Positions 1 through 9,009 of a stretch of 64,000 nt of DNA are shown here, in pieces. Numbering within the stretch: the first letter of the stretch is position 1; every line of letters begins with the position of its first letter. This DNA comes from an uncultured Clostridia bacterium. GTDB lineage: Bacteria; Bacillota; Clostridia; Oscillospirales; Acutalibacteraceae. The stretch covers positions 1 to 64,000 of the forward strand of contig CALWVM010000008.1 of the NCBI GenBank assembly GCA_944384985.1, read 5' to 3'. Position numbers and translations under genes: made by a program. A model generated the notes under the pieces. The model worked only from the letters and a program-made list of their open reading frames with translations, did no database searches and was not told the DNA's origin.

Positions 1-202
1 CTCTTAATTGGCGTTCCCCGAAACAAGTCCTTTTTTCTTTCCACAATTCTGTAACACATCATTGACAAACCTACAAAATTTTATCTTTTTTGCTTTTTCT
101 TGATCCGCTGCGTTTGCGCGCCCTTGACGCTGGTGTGCCGTCTGCCGTTTGTCCGATGCAATCGACATATTTTGAAAACTTGTCAAAATGTTGGGATTTG
201 CC

Positions 203-231
203 TTGACACGGTATTTTTTATAGGATAGAAT
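203..231 (+). promoter_or_regulatory. Sigma-A type promoter of glyS
   Basis: TTGACA (203-208) and TAGAAT (226-231) are separated by 17 bases. The short leader that follows contains a CCTTTCG/CGAAAGG hairpin (245-260) and an AAGGA ribosome binding site (266-270) before the ATG at 279. I see no T-box consensus in this leader. Bases 1-202 hold no gene that I can support. Confidence 0.7.
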
Positions 232-278
232 TATCTTTCAGAAACCTTTCGTCCGAAAGGGGATAAAGGACGGTTTTT

Positions 279-1661
279 ATGCTGAGCAATACTGAAAAAA
301 CCATGGAAAAAATTGTGGCGCTGTGCAAAAACAGAGGCTTTATCTTCCCGGGCAGCGAGATCTACGGCGGTCTTGCGAACACCTGGGATTACGGTCCTTT
401 GGGCGCGCGCATGAAAAATAACGTCAAGGACACCTGGCGCAAGCGCTTCATCCAGGAACGCAAAAACAGCTATGAAGTGGATGCGGACATTCTCATGCAT
501 CCGCGCGTGTGGGAAGCAAGCGGTCACGTGGCGAGCTTCTCCGATCCGCTTCTGGACTGCAAGGAGTGCAAAATGCGCTTTCGTGCGGACAATCTGATCG
601 ACGACTTTGACCCGGACGCCCACGCAGACGGCATGACGAAAGATGAAATGTTCGAGTTTATCAAGGCGCATTCCATCCCCTGCCCGCACTGCGGCAAACA
701 TAATTTCACGCCGATTCGCGAGTTCAACCTGATGTTCCAGACCTTCCGCGGCGTGACGAACGATTCGAAAAACATCATTTACCTGCGCCCCGAAAACGCG
801 CAGGGCGAATATGTCAACTATTTGAACGTCCAGCGCAGTATGCGCGCGAAGCTGCCTTTCTCCATCGGCCAGATCGGCAAGGCGTTCCGCAATGAGATCA
901 CGCCCGGCAACTTCACGTTCCGCACCATCGAGTTCGAGCAGATGGAATTCCAGACCTTCTGCAAGGAGGGTACGGACACGGAGCTTTATGAATATTTCAA
1001 GGCATACGGCAAGAAATATTTCGAAGATCTCGGCATCCAGCCTGAGCATCTGCGCTTCCACGACCATGAAAAGCTGGCGCATTATGCGAAAGCCGCGTGT
1101 GACATCGAATTCCTGTTCCCGTTCGGCTGGGGCGAGATCAACGGCACGCACAACCGCACGGACTTTGACTTGACGCGCCACCAGGAATACAGCGGGCAGA
1201 AGATGGAATATCTCGACCCGGAGACGAACGAGCGCTATATTCCTTATATCATTGAATCCACCTACGGTCTGGACCGCACGGTGCTTGCGCTGTTGTGCGA
1301 AGCGTATGATGAAGAAGTGCTCGACGCCGAGAAAAACGACACGCGCGTTGTGCTGCACTTAAACCCCGTCATTGCCCCGTACAAGGCGGCGGTGCTGCCC
1401 CTTTCCAAGAAGCTTTCCGCCGAGGCGCTGCCCGTGTACGAGCGTCTGCAAAAGGAATTCATGGTCGATTTCGACGAGACCGGCTCCATCGGCAAGCGCT
1501 ATCGCCGGCAGGATGAGATCGGCACGCCGCTCTGCATCACCTATGATTTCCAAAGCGGCGAAGATAACAGCGTAACGGTGCGCGACCGCGACTCCATGGA
1601 GCAGGTGCGTATTCCCGTAGATTCCCTTTCGGCGTACATTGCGGAAAAGCTGCATTTTTAA
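279..1661 (+). CDS. glyS: Glycyl-tRNA synthetase (dimeric, eukaryote/archaeal-like class II type)
   Basis: This enzyme charges tRNA-Gly with glycine in the cytoplasm. The 460-residue length and the N-terminal block around [20 protein letters not shown] fit the single-chain alpha2 GlyRS rather than the alpha2beta2 GlyQ/GlyS form. Class II motif 2 is visible near [21 protein letters not shown], and motif 3 near [22 protein letters not shown]...CPHC arrangement (about residues 91-143) resembles the zinc-like insertion of this family. A C-terminal anticodon-binding domain starts near [19 protein letters not shown]. The start at 279 has AAGGA about 8 bases upstream; ATG 303 is a possible internal alternative. 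It is followed closely by a lipid kinase gene. Confidence 0.97.
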   Translation: MLSNTEKTMEKIVALCKNRGFIFPGSEIYGGLANTWDYGPLGARMKNNVKDTWRKRFIQERKNSYEVDADILMHPRVWEASGHVASFSDPLLDCKECKMRFRADNLIDDFDPDAHADGMTKDEMFEFIKAHSIPCPHCGKHNFTPIREFNLMFQTFRGVTNDSKNIIYLRPENAQGEYVNYLNVQRSMRAKLPFSIGQIGKAFRNEITPGNFTFRTIEFEQMEFQTFCKEGTDTELYEYFKAYGKKYFEDLGIQPEHLRFHDHEKLAHYAKAACDIEFLFPFGWGEINGTHNRTDFDLTRHQEYSGQKMEYLDPETNERYIPYIIESTYGLDRTVLALLCEAYDEEVLDAEKNDTRVVLHLNPVIAPYKAAVLPLSKKLSAEALPVYERLQKEFMVDFDETGSIGKRYRRQDEIGTPLCITYDFQSGEDNSVTVRDRDSMEQVRIPVDSLSAYIAEKLHF

Positions 1662-1686
1662 CGGAAGCAGCATTGAGGTGACGGAG

Positions 1687-2655
1687 ATGGCGGAAGAAAG
1701 CAAACAGAAAATGCTGCTGGTGGTCAATCCCGTTTCGGGCAAACGGCTTGCCAAGCAATATATGATGCGGATCATTAACCGTTTCGATCAGGCAGGGTAC
1801 AGCGTGACAGCCTGCTGCACGCAGATCAACAAAAATGCCTACGACATCGTGCGCAGCCGCGGCCGGGAATTTGACATCGTGGTTTGCTGCGGCGGCGACG
1901 GGACGCTGAAAGAGACGATCTGCGGGATCATGAGCCTTGGGACGGATATCCCCGTCGGCTATCTGCCGATGGGCTCAACCAATGACTTTGCACATTCGCT
2001 GGAGATCCCGACCGACGTGTTCGCGGCGGTGGAAGCGATCATCAACGGCGAACCCAAGCCCGTGGACATCGGGAAATTCGGCGACGAATATTTTATTTAT
2101 GTCGCGGCGTTCGGCAACTTCACGGCAATTTCCTATTCCGCGAATCAGAAAGCGAAAAATGTCCTCGGCAAAAACGCCTATTATTTGCAGGCGGTGCACG
2201 ATTTCTTTCACATGAAGCCGTACCACGCGCGCGTGGAAGCGGACGGGGAATTCTTCGAGGGGGATTATTTCTACGGCGCGGCGTCCAATTCCTACGGCGT
2301 CGGCGGGATGCCGGTGCTGCACAATATGGGCGTGGAATTCGACGACGGGCTGCACGAGCTGGTGCTTGTGGAAATGTTTAAAAATCCTGCCGAGATCCTG
2401 TCGCTCGCCAACGCTATGGTGCACAAGACCGTGGCGGACAATCCGCTCGTAACCATCCGCCACTGTAAGCACATCAAATTCATGTTTGACACGCCTACGC
2501 CTTTCACCCTTGACGGCGAATTCGGCGGCGAGCAAACTGAGGTGGAAGCCACCACCTTAAAGCACGCCGTGCGCATCATGGTGCAAAAGCCCGAGTGGGT
2601 GTCGCTTGACGCGAAAGAGGCTTCCGACTTTGTACGCGAGGAACCGGTGGAATAA
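1687..2655 (+). CDS. Diacylglycerol kinase family lipid kinase (DgkB/YegS-like)
   Basis: This is a soluble DAGK-catalytic-domain protein of 322 residues that probably phosphorylates diacylglycerol or a related lipid in phospholipid turnover. The ATP-binding signature is clear: VVNPVSGK near the N-terminus, CCGGDGTLKE, then LPMGSTNDFAHS. A C-terminal beta-rich half ends with FTLDGEFGGEQ, as is usual in the family. I chose ATG 1687 because GAGGTG lies at 1675-1680 with a 6-base spacer; the longer frame from 1639 would overlap glyS. It starts 25 bases after glyS and is likely co-transcribed with it. The exact lipid substrate cannot be told from sequence. Confidence 0.92.
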   Translation: MAEESKQKMLLVVNPVSGKRLAKQYMMRIINRFDQAGYSVTACCTQINKNAYDIVRSRGREFDIVVCCGGDGTLKETICGIMSLGTDIPVGYLPMGSTNDFAHSLEIPTDVFAAVEAIINGEPKPVDIGKFGDEYFIYVAAFGNFTAISYSANQKAKNVLGKNAYYLQAVHDFFHMKPYHARVEADGEFFEGDYFYGAASNSYGVGGMPVLHNMGVEFDDGLHELVLVEMFKNPAEILSLANAMVHKTVADNPLVTIRHCKHIKFMFDTPTPFTLDGEFGGEQTEVEATTLKHAVRIMVQKPEWVSLDAKEASDFVREEPVE

Positions 2656-2751
2656 ATCCCACTATACCCTGTTATGCGCATTGGATATGCCTACCATCTA
2701 CATAGCGTGTTCTCATCGGGCAGATAAACGGAAGTCGGAAGGTTAGTATGT

Positions 2752-3192
2752 ATGATGGAAGAAATATATGCGGAGTTCCTTTTATCGCTGCATGGATTCC
2801 ACTCTGAAGCGCAATACGAAGCATTGCTGAATGAAGCCTTCCTAAACAATCCAAATAACAGTTTCTTATTAGAGTTGGAAGAATGCTCCCATGATTTTCG
2901 CAGCACAAAGGGATGCTTTATGCGCTATTGGGGCGATTCTTGCGCCGAAATAAACGCGGATGCGTTTGGAAAACGCCTGCTTGCCGGATTAGAAAGCGTT
3001 TACCATACAAACACCTTCACGCTTGCAGATTTTGGAAAACGCTGCGCGCTGCTGTGGCAGGATATTCCTTCCAACCTTGCACAAACAGAGCCGTTCTGGA
3101 CGTTATGTTATGCAGACGATAGTTTGTCTTGGGGAGATGAAGCCCAGACAAAAACGCTTTACGAAAAAGCTTTTGCATTTTATGGCGATTAA
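2752..3192 (+). CDS. Hypothetical protein, AT-richer than its neighbours
   Basis: A 146-residue soluble, acidic protein that I do not recognise. It has no signal peptide, membrane segment or obvious catalytic motif. It is rich in aromatic and acidic residues and leucine (for example FLLELEECSHDF, FGKRCALLWQDIP) and appears helical, which would suit a small immunity-like or regulatory protein, but that is a guess. An AAGG purine stretch at 2739-2742 precedes ATG 2752; ATG 2755 is equally possible. Codon use is visibly AT-richer than in the flanking genes, which hints at recent acquisition. Terminator-like hairpins follow at 3202-3238 and 3298-3321. Confidence 0.7.
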   Translation: MMEEIYAEFLLSLHGFHSEAQYEALLNEAFLNNPNNSFLLELEECSHDFRSTKGCFMRYWGDSCAEINADAFGKRLLAGLESVYHTNTFTLADFGKRCALLWQDIPSNLAQTEPFWTLCYADDSLSWGDEAQTKTLYEKAFAFYGD

Positions 3193-3201
3193 ATATGCAT
3201 C

Positions 3202-3245
3202 AACCCTCTTTTCCGATTGAAATCCGGATTGGAGGGTTTGCTTTT
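3202..3245 (+). terminator. Possible terminator after the AT-rich hypothetical gene
   Basis: AACCCTC (3202-3208) pairs with GAGGGTT (3232-3238); an inner ATCCGGAT region can fold as well. It is followed by TTGCTTTTC, only moderately U-rich, so efficiency is uncertain. Confidence 0.45.
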
Positions 3246-3289
3246 CAAAGCATATTTCTCTCAAAAGTGGGGCTTCTTTTATCAAAGCA

Positions 3290-3326
3290 AAAACAAACGG
3301 CGGCTCTTTTAAGAGCCGCCGCTTTG
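3290..3326 (-). terminator. Bidirectional intrinsic terminator
   Basis: CGGCGGCTCTT (3298-3308) and AAGAGCCGCCG (3311-3321) form a perfect 11-bp stem. On the minus strand it is followed by TTTGTTTTTG, which serves the membrane protein gene ending at 3348. On the plus strand the following CTTTGATTTT would also terminate. Confidence 0.8.
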
Positions 3327-3347
3327 ATTTTCATGAAGGGATTCGAT

Positions 3348-4868
3348 TCATGCTGCTGGCTGCAAAATGTACCGTCGCTCGTTTTCAAAAATCAGCAGCG
3401 TGCCGACCAGGATCGTCACGAACAGCAAAAGGGAGATACCGGCATACACCGCGAACCGTTTGCCGCGGGAAAGTGAAGCCGCGCGCGAATCGAGGTCGAG
3501 CCAAAGCACGGTGGAAAACACGGCGGCGACGGCGGTGATGTCTGCCAAATACCGAATGCACACCCCCGCAAAGCAGATGTCCACAAAGGCGAGCAGGAAG
3601 CAGCAGAATGCCGCGAGCATAAAGGTAAACAACTTTACAAGGTCTTTCTTCTGTCCTCGCTTATACGTGATCGGAGACAGGAGAATACCGCTCAGAGAGG
3701 GCATGGCAAACGCGCCCATCATCCAGGTCGTATACAGGTATTGCCCATACCCCGCGACCGGCTCATACGTCAGCACCAAATACGGGAAATTCCCTTGTAT
3801 CGCGGGCATTTGCAGGAAATAGCAGTAGATCGACGGCAGTAACAGTGAAAGGGAAAACGAATAGGTGGACACATCGGCGACGGTCAGCTGATACCTTGCG
3901 CCGAATTCGAATACCGAACCGAAGCGGACATAGTTATACCACATGACGAATGCTGCGCCGAGCAGCGCCGGCAGAATAAAGCTTAGAAGCTTTACAGCAC
4001 GCTTTGCCGGGTGGACCGATTTTTCGGTAAGCTCAGAGAGAAACAGCGGCACACTCGCGGCGGCAAACAGCAGCAGGTTCGGGCGCGACAGGGCGGTCAG
4101 CACCAAAAACACCGCCGAAAGGAACAGGCACACGGCGCGCCGGGGCGTTTTCCCATTTTGCCCACAGCCGAGAACGGCGAACAGCAGGAACAACAGGAGG
4201 TTTGTCATGCCGCTTTGCACGGCGATGTAATACATATCCGCAGAAGCCTGCACCATGAACATCAGGCTGCCGAACGACACGGCAAAAATGCCGAGGCACA
4301 AAAGGGAAAGCGTCACATTCGGCACGAACCGCCGCACCAAAGCGACAACCAGCGCGGCTGCCGCGAGGATCCCGGCCACACACAGAATAAAGCAGACGGT
4401 CTCGGCGGCGGGGAGCGTCCCGGTCAGGAAATGCCATGGATAATAGATCGTGAGGATCGGCGCAATGCCAAAATAGGAATAATACTGCCCGTCAAACAGC
4501 ACGCGGTCCCACGGGTACCACGCGCCCGTCGCGGTGCGCGCGTCCCAAATATAGGGGTTCTCGAGTGCCAAGATTCGCTTGTCCGGCGTAAAATCCAGCG
4601 CGATCTGCCCTTTTAAGAAGGCGTCAAACTGCTGCTCGTAGGCATTCTGGTTTTCCAAAAGCCCCTCGAACGGATAGGCGATATTCTCATGCGGCAGCGC
4701 GCAGAAAATCGCCACACACGGCACAAGGCAGCAGAGCGCACAGCCTGCGAGCAAAAGATTGTGCGTGCGTTTTTGGGGATCATAGGGTTTTGCATACCAT
4801 CGAAAGCGATAGGAGAGCCCCAAAAACAGCAGCGCCGCCATGAGGAGTACAAGCGGGAAATATTCCAT
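3348..4868 (-). CDS. Polytopic membrane protein, possibly GT-C-fold glycosyltransferase-like
   Basis: A protein of about 506 residues with roughly ten to twelve hydrophobic segments spread over its length and short charged loops. A long extracytoplasmic loop follows the second helix (around YPFEGLLENQNAYEQQFDAF and WYPWDRVLFDGQYYSYFG). That shape, with the acidic/aromatic first loop, resembles GT-C family glycosyltransferases and other wall-polymer membrane enzymes, but I see no diagnostic DxD or ExD motif that would settle it. ATG 4868 is taken as start. A TTG at 4877 in the same frame overlaps the stop of the upstream nitroreductase gene (TTGA) and is a real alternative. The gene is the second of a two-gene minus-strand unit. 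Confidence 0.75.
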   Translation of the reverse strand: MEYFPLVLLMAALLFLGLSYRFRWYAKPYDPQKRTHNLLLAGCALCCLVPCVAIFCALPHENIAYPFEGLLENQNAYEQQFDAFLKGQIALDFTPDKRILALENPYIWDARTATGAWYPWDRVLFDGQYYSYFGIAPILTIYYPWHFLTGTLPAAETVCFILCVAGILAAAALVVALVRRFVPNVTLSLLCLGIFAVSFGSLMFMVQASADMYYIAVQSGMTNLLLFLLFAVLGCGQNGKTPRRAVCLFLSAVFLVLTALSRPNLLLFAAASVPLFLSELTEKSVHPAKRAVKLLSFILPALLGAAFVMWYNYVRFGSVFEFGARYQLTVADVSTYSFSLSLLLPSIYCYFLQMPAIQGNFPYLVLTYEPVAGYGQYLYTTWMMGAFAMPSLSGILLSPITYKRGQKKDLVKLFTFMLAAFCCFLLAFVDICFAGVCIRYLADITAVAAVFSTVLWLDLDSRAASLSRGKRFAVYAGISLLLFVTILVGTLLIFENERRYILQPAA

Positions 4869-4873
4869 CGCGC

Positions 4874-5410
4874 TCAATCCCGAAAATCCGCGATCTCAGA
4901 GAGCGGTTTTCGTGCTTTTTCGCGAATCGCCGCGCCTGCTTCGGCATAGCCTGTGGCGATCACCAGCCGAATACGCCGTTCCGGTGAAACGCCGAGCGCT
5001 TTTTGCAATGCCGCTTCGTCGATCCAGCCGAGCACACAGGTCGAAAGCCCCAGATCCGTCGCGGCAAGGCAGTAATGCGCCGTTGCGATGCCAAGATCGA
5101 TTTGTGCAAACGCCTGACTGCCGAATTTTTCTGCCACGGCGGGTTTTAACACGGCGGGTTCTTCCACAAGCACCGCAAACGCGGGGCAGCCCTCGGCAAA
5201 GGGATTGCTGCCATCCACCTGCACGCCCGCGCGCACCGCTTTTGCCGTCTCACCTGTCGCAAAAATGACATGCCACGGCTGCGAATTGCAGGCGGAAGGA
5301 GAAAGCCTGACCGCCTCGGCGAGCTGTTCTAAGGTTTCGCGTTCGACTTCGCGCGCCGAAAAACGGCGGCAGCTTTGCCGACGGCGTTCTAAATCTAAAA
5401 AGGATTCCAT
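4874..5410 (-). CDS. Nitroreductase family flavoprotein
   Basis: A 178-residue FMN-dependent oxidoreductase of the small nitroreductase/SagB-like superfamily. The N-terminal RRRQSCRRFS arginine cluster and LSPSACNSQPWHVIF match the FMN-phosphate and flavin contact regions, and IDLGIATAHYCLAATDLGLSTCVLG matches the family's central signature. Substrate is unpredictable; members reduce nitroaromatics, quinones or flavins with NAD(P)H. ATG 5410 is preferred over ATG 5416 because the GAGGAG site (5418-5423) then has a 7-base spacer rather than one. It overlaps or abuts the downstream membrane protein gene, so the two are probably co-translated. Confidence 0.9.
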   Translation of the reverse strand: MESFLDLERRRQSCRRFSAREVERETLEQLAEAVRLSPSACNSQPWHVIFATGETAKAVRAGVQVDGSNPFAEGCPAFAVLVEEPAVLKPAVAEKFGSQAFAQIDLGIATAHYCLAATDLGLSTCVLGWIDEAALQKALGVSPERRIRLVIATGYAEAGAAIREKARKPLSEIADFRD

Positions 5411-5506
5411 ATGCATTCTCCTCGCTTTTGGTGTTTTCCCCTTTATTATACAGATATTCCGTAGAAATGCAACGTTACCCTTTGGGCACGCACAGTGGAT
5501 TTCACG

Positions 5507-5535
5507 TTGCGCAAAGGCAGAAAGTGTGCTACAAT
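5507..5535 (+). promoter_or_regulatory. Promoter of pncB-ppa
   Basis: TTGCGC (5507-5512) and TACAAT (5530-5535), spaced by 17 bases and with an upstream TG one base before the -10, lie just before a strong AGGAGGTG ribosome binding site (5550-5557). Confidence 0.65.
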
Positions 5536-5562
5536 GAAACCATCTTATTAGGAGGTGCGCGT

Positions 5563-7026
5563 ATGGGTGCGTCTGAAAAAAGCATCATGCGGCCGGCCGC
5601 GGTCACAGAGCTTTATGAATTTGCCATGGCGGACGGGTATTTTTCCTGCGGGTTGGGTGATACGGTCGCCTGTTTTGACCTGTTTTTCCGCCGGGTCCCG
5701 GACCATGGCGGCTTTGCCATTATGGCGGGCTTGCAGCAGGTGATCGATGCCCTGCAAGACCTGCATTTTTCCGAAGAAGATCTGGAATTCCTGCGCGAAC
5801 AGGGCATTTCGGAGCCGTTCCTCGACTATTTGCGGGATTTTCATTTTGCCTGTGACGTATGGGCAATCCCCGAGGGCACGCCGATCTTTCCGAACGAACC
5901 CATCGTAAAAGTCCGCGGGCCCGTGGTGCAGGCGCAGATGATCGAAACGATGCTGCTTTTGTGCATCAACCAGCAAAGCCTTATCGCCACCAAGGCAAAC
6001 CGTCTGGTGCGTGCGGCGCACGGCACGGCGGTCGCAGAGTTCGGCGCACGGCGCGCGCAGGGTTTTGACGAGGCGATCTACGGCGCGCGGGCGGCGTACA
6101 TCGGCGGCTGCACGGCAACCTCCGGCGTGCTGCCGGCACGCGAGTTCGGCATTCCCGTGCTGCAAACCATGATCCACAGCTGGGTGCAGATGTTCGACTC
6201 CGAATACGAGGCGTTTTGCGCCTATGCAAAGCGGTATCCCGACGACTGCACCTTTGTGGTGGACACCTACGACACGCTGCGCTCCGGCGTTCCGAACGCC
6301 ATCCGCGCGTTCAACGACGTGCTGCTGCCGATGGGGCGGCGGCCGAAGAGTGTGCGCATCGACTCGGGTGACATCCCCTATCTTTCCAAGCGCGTGCGCA
6401 AGATGCTCGACGAAGCAGGCTTCCCCGACTGCGGCATTCTCGCCTCCAACTCGCTCGACGAGCACATCATCTCGGAAATGCTCGTGCAGGGTGCAAAAGT
6501 GGATTGCTTTATCGTCGGGGAGCGGCTCATCACCTCTGCTTCGTCGCCGCTGTTCGGCGGGGTCTATAAGCTTTGCGCGCTCGAGCAGCCGGACGGGCGC
6601 ATTGTGCCGAAGATCAATCTTTCGGAAAACGTGCACAAAATCACCATTCCCTCTTCGAAAAACGTCTACCGCCTGTTCGATATGGATTCGGGCAAGGCGA
6701 TCGCCGATGTGCTGACGACCGACAGCGAGGAACTCGACGACTCCAAGCCCTATGAGCTGTTTGACCCTGACTACACCTGGAAGCGCAAGGAGATCGAAAA
6801 CTATGTCGCGCGCCCGCTTCTGGTACAGATCTTCGAAAAAGGCAAGTGCGTGTATCATTCCCCCACGCCCACCGAGATCCGCGAATACTGCTCGGAACAG
6901 GTGGACACCCTATGGGATGAGGTCAAACGTTTTGAAAACCCGCACAAATATTATGTAGACCTTTCTTCCAAGCTGTGGGAGATCCGCAAGTTGCTTATTG
7001 AGGAATACAAAGGAGTTCGCAAATGA
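5563..7026 (+). CDS. pncB: Nicotinate phosphoribosyltransferase
   Basis: Converts nicotinate and PRPP (with ATP) to nicotinate mononucleotide and pyrophosphate in NAD salvage. At 487 residues it matches the Gram-positive long NAPRTase type. Family signatures include LYEFAMADGYF at the N-terminus, the EFGARRAQGFDEAI segment, TMIHSWVQMF with the conserved His, and the phosphate-binding RIDSGDIPYLSKRVR and ILASNSLDE. AGGAGGTG at 5550-5557 fixes the start at 5563; the longer frame to 5428 would run through the promoter. Its TGA overlaps the ATG of the pyrophosphatase gene (ATGA), so the enzyme that makes PPi is translationally coupled to the one that destroys it. Confidence 0.95.
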   Translation: MGASEKSIMRPAAVTELYEFAMADGYFSCGLGDTVACFDLFFRRVPDHGGFAIMAGLQQVIDALQDLHFSEEDLEFLREQGISEPFLDYLRDFHFACDVWAIPEGTPIFPNEPIVKVRGPVVQAQMIETMLLLCINQQSLIATKANRLVRAAHGTAVAEFGARRAQGFDEAIYGARAAYIGGCTATSGVLPAREFGIPVLQTMIHSWVQMFDSEYEAFCAYAKRYPDDCTFVVDTYDTLRSGVPNAIRAFNDVLLPMGRRPKSVRIDSGDIPYLSKRVRKMLDEAGFPDCGILASNSLDEHIISEMLVQGAKVDCFIVGERLITSASSPLFGGVYKLCALEQPDGRIVPKINLSENVHKITIPSSKNVYRLFDMDSGKAIADVLTTDSEELDDSKPYELFDPDYTWKRKEIENYVARPLLVQIFEKGKCVYHSPTPTEIREYCSEQVDTLWDEVKRFENPHKYYVDLSSKLWEIRKLLIEEYKGVRK

Positions 7027-7556
7027 ATATCTGGCACGACATCGCCCCCGAACGCATCAGCAGCCATTCGTTTGACGCCGTCATCGAAATCAGCAAAGGC
7101 AGCAAGATGAAGTATGAGCTCGACAAAGAGACCGGGCTTCTGCGGCTCGACCGCGTGCTGCACACCTCGACGCACTACCCCGCAAACTACGGGCTGATCC
7201 CGCGCACCTATGCGCTGGACAACGACCCGCTCGACGTGCTGGTGCTGTGTTCGGAAAAAATTGTCCCGATGACGCTCGTGACCTGCTGCCCTATCGGGGT
7301 CATCACGATGCTCGACAATGACGATCCGGATGACAAGATCATCGCCATTCCCGTCGGCGACCCGACCTACAACAGCTACACGGACATTTCGCAGCTCCCG
7401 AAGCATGTGTTCGACGAAATGACGCACTTTTTCTCGGTCTACAAAATGCTTGAGCACAAAAAGACCGTCATTGACGAGGCAAAGGGCGCGCGGACCGCTG
7501 TGGAGATCATTGAGGACGCGATCGACCGCTACAATGAACTGTATCCCGAAAAATAA
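7023..7556 (+). CDS. ppa: Inorganic pyrophosphatase, family I
   Basis: Hydrolyses pyrophosphate to two phosphates, using Mg2+, in the cytoplasm. The 177-residue protein has the family I core: ISKGSKMKYELDKETG, THYPANYGLIPRTYALDNDPLDVLV with the metal-binding aspartates, and DDKIIAIPVGDP. A C-terminal FFSVYKMLEHKK segment completes the fold. Its ATG overlaps the stop of pncB by four bases. Removal of PPi would pull nicotinate phosphoribosyltransfer forward, which is an unusually direct functional pairing. Confidence 0.95.
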   Translation: MNIWHDIAPERISSHSFDAVIEISKGSKMKYELDKETGLLRLDRVLHTSTHYPANYGLIPRTYALDNDPLDVLVLCSEKIVPMTLVTCCPIGVITMLDNDDPDDKIIAIPVGDPTYNSYTDISQLPKHVFDEMTHFFSVYKMLEHKKTVIDEAKGARTAVEIIEDAIDRYNELYPEK

Positions 7557-7586
7557 CGCACACAGATCAAAAGATAAGAGGAAGAT

Positions 7587-8795
7587 ATGAACAACAAGGC
7601 TGTTAAGATATTTCTGTCGGTCGTGCTGGCGGTCGTGCTGGTGTGCGGCGCCATTGCCGTGGGGGACGTAATCCTCAATGGCAGAGAGCCCCAGGCCGTG
7701 CCCGCCGCGGCAACTGCCGCGGAAACGCAGGCGCCCGAAAGCACCGCACCGACCGAGCAACCGGTCACGCTTTCGTTTTTGTCCGTTGGGGACAACCTGA
7801 TCCACGACGGCATTTACGAACAGGCGAACCGGCGCGCGGGCGGCAGCAGCTATGATTTCTCGTTTTGCTACGAGCGCATCGCCGACACCGTCGCTGCGGC
7901 GGATATCGCCACCATCAACCAGGAAACACCCATTGCCCAAAGCTATGACCCTTCCGGCTACCCGCTGTTCAACTCCCCGGTGGAATTGGGGCAGGAAGTG
8001 CAAAAGATCGGCTTTGACGTGGTGAACATGGCGAACAACCACATGCTCGACAAGACCGCAAAGGGCCTTCTGGAATCTATTGAATTCTGGGACGGCGAGG
8101 ACGGCGTTGTGCGCACGGGCGCCTACAAAAACGCCGACGATCTCGCCAACGTCGAATACATAGAGCGCGACGGGTTGAAGATCGGGCTTGTGGGCATTAC
8201 ACAATACACCAATGGGTTGTCGCTGCCCGAAAACAGCGAACTGGAGATCATCTACACCTCGGAGACCGACACCATTGAACGCAAGATCAAGGCGGCAGCC
8301 GAAAGCTGCGATGCGGTGGTTGTCAACGTCCACTGGGGCAGCGAATACACCACCACGCCCTCGCAGGACCAGCGCAATCTCGCAAAGCAGATGGCCTCCT
8401 GGGGCGCGGACGTCATCATCGGCCACCATCCGCACGTCTTGCAGCCTGTGGAATGGATCGACAACGACGGCGGCTCACGCACGCTGGTCGCCTATTCGCT
8501 GGGCAACTTCATTTCCCAGCAGAACACCGCCGCGCGCGTCATCGGCGGGATGCTGCACTACGACATGACGATCGACCCGCAAAGCGGTTCGGTCACGGTC
8601 GGCAATGTGAAATTTGAGACCATCGTTACGCACTACGTCAGCGGCTCGCACGACGTGCAGATCTATCCGCTGTCTGAATACACGGATCAGCTCGCTTCCC
8701 GCCAGGCAGGGCGGCTTAAGCAGTCGGATTTCAGCGTCGCCTACATTGAAAATTTTGTGCAGGACGTGATTCCCGCAGAATTTCTTTCGCAGTAA
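7587..8795 (+). CDS. CapA family protein (poly-gamma-glutamate synthesis type metallophosphatase fold)
   Basis: A 402-residue protein with an N-terminal membrane segment (about residues 6-27) followed by a Thr/Ala/Pro/Glu-rich linker, so it is anchored with the enzyme domain outside. The CapA (PGA_cap) core is complete: SFLSVGDNLIHDGIY, INQETPI, ANNHMLDKTAKGL, VVNVHWGSEY and GADVIIGHHPHVLQP, then YSLGNFISQQ. These histidines and acids form the predicted dimetal site. CapA homologues without a CapBC partner, as here, are common in Clostridia and their substrate is unknown; a role in envelope polymer processing is inferred. A GC-rich terminator follows. Confidence 0.88.
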   Translation: MNNKAVKIFLSVVLAVVLVCGAIAVGDVILNGREPQAVPAAATAAETQAPESTAPTEQPVTLSFLSVGDNLIHDGIYEQANRRAGGSSYDFSFCYERIADTVAAADIATINQETPIAQSYDPSGYPLFNSPVELGQEVQKIGFDVVNMANNHMLDKTAKGLLESIEFWDGEDGVVRTGAYKNADDLANVEYIERDGLKIGLVGITQYTNGLSLPENSELEIIYTSETDTIERKIKAAAESCDAVVVNVHWGSEYTTTPSQDQRNLAKQMASWGADVIIGHHPHVLQPVEWIDNDGGSRTLVAYSLGNFISQQNTAARVIGGMLHYDMTIDPQSGSVTVGNVKFETIVTHYVSGSHDVQIYPLSEYTDQLASRQAGRLKQSDFSVAYIENFVQDVIPAEFLSQ

Positions 8796-8820
8796 CAGAG
8801 CCAAAACTATATCGACACAA

Positions 8821-8860
8821 ACGGCGTGCCCGAAACGCAATGCGGGCACGTCGTTTTCTT
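8821..8860 (+). terminator. Intrinsic terminator after the capA-like gene
   Basis: ACGGCGTGCCCG (8821-8832) pairs with CGGGCACGTCGT (8843-8854) with one G-U pair, followed by TTTCTTTT. Confidence 0.85.
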
Positions 8861-9009
8861 TTGCACCTTGATTTGTAGCTTCCTCCAAAGTTTTGCCGCA
8901 CAAATTTGACAGTTTTCCCATTTCCATGCCATGCACCGTATGCTAAAATATAGTGGCATAAGGCGATCCCCTGCCCCAAAGCAGGCAAATGGGAGATACG
9001 GAGGTTTGT

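Noticed and set aside
4..186. 60-codon minus-strand frame at the left edge
   Set aside because: Polar low-complexity sequence without ribosome binding site; it could be the upstream end of something beyond the window, but I cannot support it.
231..1358. Long minus-strand frame opposite glyS
   Set aside because: Shadow of a GC-rich gene; its sequence is Val/Arg/His/Phe-rich and has no ribosome binding site, while the plus strand encodes a clear GlyRS.
5548..6858. 436-codon minus-strand frame opposite pncB
   Set aside because: Antisense shadow; pncB is complete and conserved on the plus strand.
8906..8949. TTGACA (8906-8911) as -35 for the phosphoesterase promoter
   Set aside because: It is 32 bases from the TAAAAT -10, too far; an extended -10 is the better explanation.
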